Below are positions 8,222 to 14,300 of a stretch of 22,402 bases of DNA, in pieces. Position 1 is the stretch's first letter, and every line of letters starts with the position of its first letter. The notes beneath the pieces were generated by a model. That model saw only the letters and a program-made list of their open reading frames with translations. It did no database searches and was not told the DNA's origin. The position numbers were made by a program, and so were the translations under genes. The stretch comes from a virus, in the IMG/VR virus record IMGVR_UViG_3300030061_002792, positions 1 through 22,402 of that record; one strand, written 5' to 3'.

Positions 8222-8833
8222 ATGAGTAAAGTTTTTCAACCAGACCATATATTAACGGAAAATCCACATGGTGCGATTGTCTATGGACCTATTACACCAG
8301 AAGATACTGATGATGGGACAAGATACTTACAGACAAGCACAGGTGGTCATATAACTTGGGCAAATAAGAATGGTAATACAACTACAATTACACCAGGTCA
8401 AAATTCTGAAATTTGTGGAAGAGGTCTTGTTGAAGGTAAAAATACAGACGCAACAAGTGAAGCAGTTGCTAAAGCAATAACTGCCCGACAAGGAGATATA
8501 GTTATTACTGCTGAACATGGAAATATAAAATTAAAGGCAAAAAATATTTGGATTGAAACTAGTGGTTCGGGATCAGCAGGTAATTTTCATGTAAACTCTA
8601 ATGGGCATATAAATTTAACTGCTGGTGAAAAGGTAACTATAGGTGGTACTAAATTGTGTATGATAGGTAAAGAGAATATAGCATTATCTTCTGATGGATT
8701 TATAAATGCAATTTGTGAAAAATTTAATGAGTCACAACCTTTTAGTGGTATTTTTGGTATATTTCAGAATATGTCTATGCAAACTCTTATGACACTAGCA
8801 AGTAGTGAATGTGGAGGTGGTCTTAAACTCTAA
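8222..8833 (+). CDS. Beta-helical tail needle/spike-like protein
   Basis: This 203-residue protein has a central region (residues about 95-155) of short alternating strands of the VgrG/gp5C type: DIVITAEHGNIKLKAKNIWI, then GNFHVNSNGHINLTAGEKVT. Such repeats form the triple-stranded beta-helix of membrane-puncturing needles. The N-terminal 60 residues include GAIVYGPITPED and GGHITWANKNGN, which look like a beta-sandwich attachment part. I chose ATG 8222, two bases after the preceding stop; an in-frame TTG at 8207 lies inside the upstream gene and is not needed. It overlaps the next ATG by one base. With the short gp5-like protein it could rebuild the function of the full-length T4 gp5. The C-terminus contains two cysteines. 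Confidence 0.55.
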   Translation: MSKVFQPDHILTENPHGAIVYGPITPEDTDDGTRYLQTSTGGHITWANKNGNTTTITPGQNSEICGRGLVEGKNTDATSEAVAKAITARQGDIVITAEHGNIKLKAKNIWIETSGSGSAGNFHVNSNGHINLTAGEKVTIGGTKLCMIGKENIALSSDGFINAICEKFNESQPFSGIFGIFQNMSMQTLMTLASSECGGGLKL

Positions 8834-9714
8834 TGACTCAAGTTAAACAAAATTTTAGTACTACAGATGTTTTTAATCCATATCTAGGAAGTGCTATAGA
8901 AGTGCCTAGAACGTTTTGGAAACCAGGAACAGCAGCTGCCTATAATCAACATGTTGGTAAAACATCAGTAACGGGACTATGGCAAGGAGTTTTGATGGCA
9001 GGAATGAATCCTGACTCTCCTTTCTCTTATCTTGGTTCTCCTGGTAATATAAATCTACATTGGCCATCTATTACTACTTATATGGGGGATCATACTGTAA
9101 TTGGTAGATCCAGTGTTCTTGGAATAGGATTTAGAACTGCTGTTGCTAGTGCAACAATGGGAGCACTTGGACCTTCTAAGGTAATTAGTGGAACGACAGC
9201 AAAGGTGATAGCACCAAAAGTGGTAATAGGTGGTGCAACTGTTAACATTGCTGCTCTTCCTGCAGGTATATTCATTGGCGGTAGAAATTGGCTAGCTGAT
9301 ACTATTAAGTGGGATAGTAAGAAATCATTTGATATTCCTCATCCAACAAAAACAAATCATCGTTTAAGATATATTTGTACAGAATCACCAAAAGCAGATG
9401 TATATGTAAGAGGAAGACTTAAAGATTCTAATATAATTAAATTACCAGATTATTGGAAAGATTTAGTTGATGCAGATAGTATTACCGTACAATTACAACC
9501 TATTGGTTCGAGACATTTTCATCTTAATGTAGAGAAATTTGATAATAAAGAAATACATGTAAAAGAAGCAGATGATAAACCTATCGATTGTTTTTATCAA
9601 GTATATGGAGAAAGAAAAGATACTACTAAGAACATATCAGAGTATGAGGGCTTGACACCAGACGATTATCCAGGAGATAATAGAGAATATGTTATTAACG
9701 GAGGTAGACAATGA
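8833..9714 (+). CDS. Virion structural protein with fibre-type C-terminal domain
   Basis: This is a 293-residue protein. Residues 75-155 are a run of short hydrophobic beta strands rich in Gly/Ala/Val (KVIAPKVVIGGATVNIAALP), likely beta-helical. Residues about 165-262 form a distinct domain: FDIPHPTKTNHRLRYICTES, YVRGRLKDSNIIKLPDYW and CFYQVYGERKDT. I recognise this domain from tail-fibre and spike proteins of marine phages, often near intramolecular chaperones; its biochemical role is unknown to me. The start codon overlaps the previous stop by one base and the end overlaps the next start as ATGA, so the protein belongs to the same structural operon. A baseplate spike or fibre-attachment role is inferred. 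Confidence 0.5.
   Translation: MTQVKQNFSTTDVFNPYLGSAIEVPRTFWKPGTAAAYNQHVGKTSVTGLWQGVLMAGMNPDSPFSYLGSPGNINLHWPSITTYMGDHTVIGRSSVLGIGFRTAVASATMGALGPSKVISGTTAKVIAPKVVIGGATVNIAALPAGIFIGGRNWLADTIKWDSKKSFDIPHPTKTNHRLRYICTESPKADVYVRGRLKDSNIIKLPDYWKDLVDADSITVQLQPIGSRHFHLNVEKFDNKEIHVKEADDKPIDCFYQVYGERKDTTKNISEYEGLTPDDYPGDNREYVINGGRQ
9700..9705 (+). promoter_or_regulatory. Strong Shine-Dalgarno GGAGGT
   Basis: A complete GGAGGT lies 5 nt before the ATG at 9711. Most genes in this window lack a clear ribosome site, so this one stands out and fixes the start of the next gene despite the ATGA overlap. Confidence 0.65.
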
Positions 9715-10628
9715 AAGACGAAGCACGATTAGCACTTGATAGTATAAAAAAAGATAATGAGGAATTAAAAAAGATTGGAACTGATGGTTCTCCTGATATT
9801 ACCCCTGTTAGAAATTATGAAAGAAGAAATGTAATACAGAATGATGATGGAACTTGGGGTGAAACCATTACAGAAGAAGAATCTCCTGTAAGAAAAGATG
9901 TTGAACAACGTGCTAGTGAATTAGAAGGTTTTGAAATTGATGCTGCTAATTATGAAAATCTAGCTAAAATTGGAGACAATAAAGTAATTCAAATTATAGA
10001 TGAAATTAATGATAAAAAGGCAGGAATTATTACTACAGTTAATGCAGCAGTAAGTGCTGGATGCTCTGTTCTTACAGGTAATGGTCTATGGGGAAAAAAT
10101 GGAATAACTGTAGGTGGTGTAGTGCTTAGTGCTCCTAATACACAAACAGTATATAATACAAATTACCCAAAATTTACCAAAGATAAGGGAGATATTTTTG
10201 TTTATGATGGATTAAATAATTATATGTCTGATGCTCCTTTTACTGGAATAACTTCTTCTACGTTAATAGAAACTAATGTGGGAACAGGTTTTTCTACAGG
10301 TTGTATTGTGAATACTGGAGATGAAATTGTTGGACTTTATAAAACAATTACAACTGATATAAGTGTTGGTGGAGCATGTGCTGGATATTTGGCTACAGTT
10401 AATGCATTAGCATCAGAAATTGATACATTAAGAGATTCATTAGGAACAGATTGGGCTGCTGGTTCTTATGTTGGAGTGGTTAAAGATACCATTCAAGTTA
10501 AGGATAAAAAAACAGGATCAGAAACTATGATATGGTCATATAGAAATGAGGATGAAGAATCACGACAACAACAAGAGGCAAATAATAGTCTTATCAATAA
10601 TATTGAAAGTCAGAGCGAATATCAATAA
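9711..10628 (+). CDS. Hypothetical virion structural protein
   Basis: I do not recognise this 305-residue protein. Residues 1-35 and 70-110 are charged and helical. Residues about 105-225 are Gly/Thr/Asn-rich and beta-prone, with NGLWGKNGITVGGVVLS and a region resembling secreted or virion surface domains (GDIFVYDGLNNYMSDAPFTG). Residues about 225-250 (YLATVNALASEIDTLRDSLG) and the Gln-rich C-terminus are again helical and possibly coiled-coil. There is no signal peptide, membrane segment or catalytic motif. It closes the tightly packed hub operon: a promoter follows 2 nt after its stop codon. Helix-beta-helix build and position suggest a baseplate or tail component. Confidence 0.45.
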   Translation: MKDEARLALDSIKKDNEELKKIGTDGSPDITPVRNYERRNVIQNDDGTWGETITEEESPVRKDVEQRASELEGFEIDAANYENLAKIGDNKVIQIIDEINDKKAGIITTVNAAVSAGCSVLTGNGLWGKNGITVGGVVLSAPNTQTVYNTNYPKFTKDKGDIFVYDGLNNYMSDAPFTGITSSTLIETNVGTGFSTGCIVNTGDEIVGLYKTITTDISVGGACAGYLATVNALASEIDTLRDSLGTDWAAGSYVGVVKDTIQVKDKKTGSETMIWSYRNEDEESRQQQEANNSLINNIESQSEYQ

Positions 10629-10629
10629 C

Positions 10630-10658
10630 TTGACAAAACCCTCTATATAAGGTATAAT
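10630..10658 (+). promoter_or_regulatory. Consensus sigma70 promoter TTGACA-N17-TATAAT
   Basis: TTGACA (10630-10635) and TATAAT (10653-10658) are separated by exactly 17 nt, a perfect match to the bacterial sigma70 consensus. The predicted start is near 10665, about 16 nt before the ATG at 10681. It differs from the lone CTAAATA/TATAAATA boxes of the late genes, suggesting host-sigma transcription of the downstream two-gene cassette. A second TGGTATAAT (10670-10678) lies too close to the ATG to serve this start. Confidence 0.85.
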
Positions 10659-10680
10659 GCCTTTCTAGCTGGTATAATTT

Positions 10681-10869
10681 ATGGACGATATTGTAAATCG
10701 CACGATTATTGATGTGTGTACTAGATCTTTTTTAATTATTTCTGATGGTGGAGAAGAGAGGATGATAACATGTGAAACTACAGAACAATTCATGGATGTG
10801 ATGGAAGTCGTAAATAAATTACTAGATCCAGAAAGAATAGAATATTCTAATCTTAGTGTTAAGAAATAA
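10681..10869 (+). CDS. Small hypothetical protein
   Basis: This 62-residue protein is acidic, with no recognised domain. The sequence alternates short strands and a helix (IDVCTRSFLIISDGGEER, then TTEQFMDVMEVVNKLLD), compatible with a small alpha/beta fold; two cysteines are present. It is the first gene after the consensus sigma70 promoter, and its TAA overlaps the ATG of the nucleotidyltransferase by one base, so the two are probably co-expressed. There is no good ribosome site, and the mRNA leader would be very short. A regulatory or accessory role to the enzyme is possible but unsupported. It is likely a real gene because of the promoter and the exact junction. Confidence 0.6.
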   Translation: MDDIVNRTIIDVCTRSFLIISDGGEERMITCETTEQFMDVMEVVNKLLDPERIEYSNLSVKK

Positions 10870-11327
10870 TGTTTTTTGAAAAAGTTAGTCTTGTAACTGG
10901 AGGATATGATCCACTTCATAGTGGTCATATATCTAATTTTAAGAGAGCAAAAGATCTATCTAATTATCTTATCGTAGGAATCAACACTGAAGAGTGGTTG
11001 ACACGTAAAAAAGGACAATACTTTCAGTCTTGGAAAGAACGTGCTGAGATTATTCGACATTTAAATATGGTTGATGCTGTTATATCATGGGATGATATTG
11101 ACAATTCTGCTTGCGGTGCTATTAAAAAGTGTTTAGAGATATCAGAGAGGGTAATATTTTGTAATGGTGGTGATAGAATTAAGAGTAATATTCCAGAAAT
11201 TGAAAGGTATGGAGATGATCCTAGAGTAGAATTTAAATTTTCTATTGGTGGTGAAGATAAGATGAATAGTAGTTCTTGGATACTGCATGGATATTTTGAA
11301 CGTCAAAGAAAACTTCTGGGTATATAA
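10869..11327 (+). CDS. Cytidylyltransferase-like nucleotidyltransferase
   Basis: This 152-residue enzyme belongs to the HxGH nucleotidyltransferase superfamily (TagD / RfaE-C type), which joins a nucleotide to a phosphorylated alcohol or sugar with release of pyrophosphate. Evidence: TGGYDPLHSGHI with H17 and H20 as the HxGH motif, the LIVGINTEEWLTRKKG strand-loop (34-49), WKERAEII (55-62), NGGDR (99-103) and a C-terminal NSSSWIL (133-139) in place of the ISTT/ISSS signature. The length is typical for a single-domain enzyme. It lies in a tail-gene block but has its own sigma70 promoter upstream and a late box downstream. The substrate cannot be deduced; a CDP-alcohol or an NDP-sugar precursor are the options. 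It might supply a modification of cell surface or virion glycans, which is inference. Confidence 0.85.
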   Translation: MFFEKVSLVTGGYDPLHSGHISNFKRAKDLSNYLIVGINTEEWLTRKKGQYFQSWKERAEIIRHLNMVDAVISWDDIDNSACGAIKKCLEISERVIFCNGGDRIKSNIPEIERYGDDPRVEFKFSIGGEDKMNSSSWILHGYFERQRKLLGI

Positions 11328-11346
11328 TTTCCTATTTCTTGACTAA

Positions 11347-11353
11347 CTAAATA
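11347..11353 (+). promoter_or_regulatory. Late-promoter-like box CTAAATA
   Basis: CTAAATA lies in the 59-nt gap before the giant fibre gene, 33 nt before its ATG. It is the third identical box at the start of a structural transcription unit. A TTGACT directly upstream (11339-11344) has no good -10 partner at 17 nt, so the late-type reading is preferred. Confidence 0.6.
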
Positions 11354-11386
11354 AGATATAGTAATAATTTTAGAAGTCATAATCTC

Positions 11387-14300
11387 ATGCCTCTGAATAA
11401 ATTAGATAATTTTATTAAGAATACTGAAGGCCGTATTCTTTATGTAAGTCCAAGCGATTTAGACTCAACAGATAGTGTTAGTAATCAGGGTAACTCTCTT
11501 ACTCAACCTTTTAAGACTCTCCAGAGAGCACTTATTGAGTCTGCGAGATTTTCTTATCTTAAAGGAAATAGTAATGATATTGTAGAAAAAACTACAATTC
11601 TTTTGATGCCTGGCGAGCATATTGTTGATAATAGACCTGGATTTGCAGTTAAGAATGATGGTGGAATAGCAAAAGCAATTTCTCCTGGTGGTGGAGAATC
11701 TGCTGCTAGTGATACGTTAACACTTCAGTTAAATTCCAATTTTGATTTAGAACAAGAAGATAATATCCTTTATAAATTCAATAGTGTTAATGGTGGTGTT
11801 GTTGTACCTAGAGGAACATCTATTGTTGGACTAGATTTAAGAAAGACTAAAATAAAACCTAAGTATGTTCCTAATCCTACTGATCCTTCCGTAGCTAATT
11901 CTGCTATATTCAGAATTACTGGTGCTTGTTATTTCTGGCAATTCTCTATTTTTGATGGGGATGATAGTGGATTGGTATATACAGATCCTACAGATTTTTC
12001 AGCAGGTAATAGGGTAATACCATTATTTTCTCACCACAAATTAACAGTATTTGAATATGCTGATGGTGTTAATAATGTAAATGATTATGATCTTACCGAT
12101 CTTGATATGTATTATGCTAAATTATCTAATGCATATAATGTTGCATCTGGTAGAAATATTGATGATAAGTATCCTGCCGACCCAGAAGGGTTTGAGAAAC
12201 AACGACCAGAATGGGAAATTGTTGGTGCATTTGCTTCTGATCCTATCTTATTAGAGTCTATTGAATCTGGTAGTGGTGGAACTCCTAGTACTATAGTTAC
12301 AGTTACAACTAAAGAAAATCATAATTTAACAGCAGGAACACCAATTAAGATTGAGAATGTTTCTCCACAGGAATATAATCTCTCTACTAAAGTTCAGAGT
12401 GTATCTATAGATAATCCAAAAGTATTCACATATTTACTTCCATCTTTTTCTAAAAATTTAGTTACTCCAGCATCTGTTAATACTTTTGAAGGAAAAGCAC
12501 AAGTAACTATTGAGACTGATACGGTATCAGGTGCATCACCATATATCTTTAACTGTTCTCTACGTTCAGTTTATGGTATGAATGGAATGTGGGCTGATGG
12601 TAGTAAAGCATCTGGTTTCAAATCAATGGTTGTTGCCCAGTTTACGGGTATATCTCTACAAAAAGATGATCGTTCATTTGTAAAGTATAATAGTTCTAAT
12701 AGAAATTATGTAGGACTTGATGAAACTAAGGTTACAGGATCAACTCTTTCTAATAATTCAGCATCGAGAAATTCAGCAACAGTATATCACTTAGATTCTG
12801 GAGCAGTCTATAGACAAGGATGGGAAACTACACATATTAAAATTACCGATGATGCTATTCTTCAGATAGTTTCTGTATTTGCGATTGGATATAATAAGCA
12901 TTTTGCCGCAGAAAGTGGTGGTGATGCATCTATAACAAACTCTAACTCCAACTTCGGACAATTATCTTTAATATCTGATGGATTTAAGAAAGAATCATTT
13001 TCAAAAGATAATAAGGCATTTATTACAAACATAGTTGCACCAAAAGCAATTACCAGTGATGAGGAAAATATTGATTGGTTATCTGTAGATGTTGGTGTAA
13101 CCACTTCTGTTTCTAATAATAAGAGATTATATCTCTATGGATATTCTGATGTTGATATTGTTCCACCTATTCTTACACAAGGATATAGAGTAGGTGCTAA
13201 AGTTCATGATAAAGTATATGTAGATTTTAGTGCTGTTACTGGATATGCTACAAGTGAAGCAAAGATCTTAATGACAGATAATTCTAGTAGTAGTTTTAAA
13301 GAATATCCAGTATTATCAGGTCCAACATCAAATAGATTTTCTCTTAATTCTCATAATTTATCAACAGGTGAGAAGATTATTGTAATTAGTGATGATGGAG
13401 ATTATCCAGAAAATATTAAAGGAGAAACTGTTTATTATGTTATTGATGAAGGTGATGATAATCATATAAGATTAGCTTCTTCTAAAACAGACGCAGATAA
13501 TTATACTAACCTTGGTAGTGGTGATATTACTGCCTATGGTGGAACTAAACTTAAGATTATAAGTAGAATAAGTGATAAAATTGCTGGAGATATAGGACAT
13601 CCAGTACAATTTGATGATACATCTACAGTTAAACAGTGGTATATTACTACAAATACTGGTAATGATGTTTACAATGCTTTAACACAAATTGGTGTTAAAA
13701 CGGATTCTGGTTTAGATGCTTTTACCGAACCTTCTTTTATAAAAAGAAAGGCAGATTCTAGAAGTTTAGATGACAAAATCTTTAAACTTAGAGTTGTAAT
13801 TCCTCAACAATTAACTAATTCTAAGAATCCTGAAAGTGGATTTATTATTCAGGAATCAAGCACTACTGGTGTTAGGACTGATGGTGATTTTTCTACCAGC
13901 ACTATCTCAGCAACTGATTATGAATATAATAGGAATCCAAGATTCATTAGTACATGTTCATTCACATCAGGTTCTCCTACTTCAACAATAAGTGTTACAT
14001 CAGAACTACCACATAATTTGAATGTTGGAGATCAAATTATTGTTAAGAATGTAACTGACTCAACCAATCCAGTTGGAACAGCTAGCAGTGGTTATAATGG
14101 AACTTATACTGTTGATACAGTTACCAATGATATGCAATTTACTTATGAGACCACTAAAACACTTGGGTCTTCATTAACAAATAATACATCTTCAAGAACA
14201 ACTGATTTACCAAGATTTGAGAGAAATGATTTACAATCTAATCTTTATGTTTATAGAAATGAAACAATTCAAAATTATGTAAGTGGTCAACAGGATGGTA

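Noticed and set aside
10670-10678. Second extended -10 TGGTATAAT before the 62-residue gene
   Set aside because: Its transcript would start at about 10685, after the ATG at 10681. The consensus promoter at 10630 explains the gene better.
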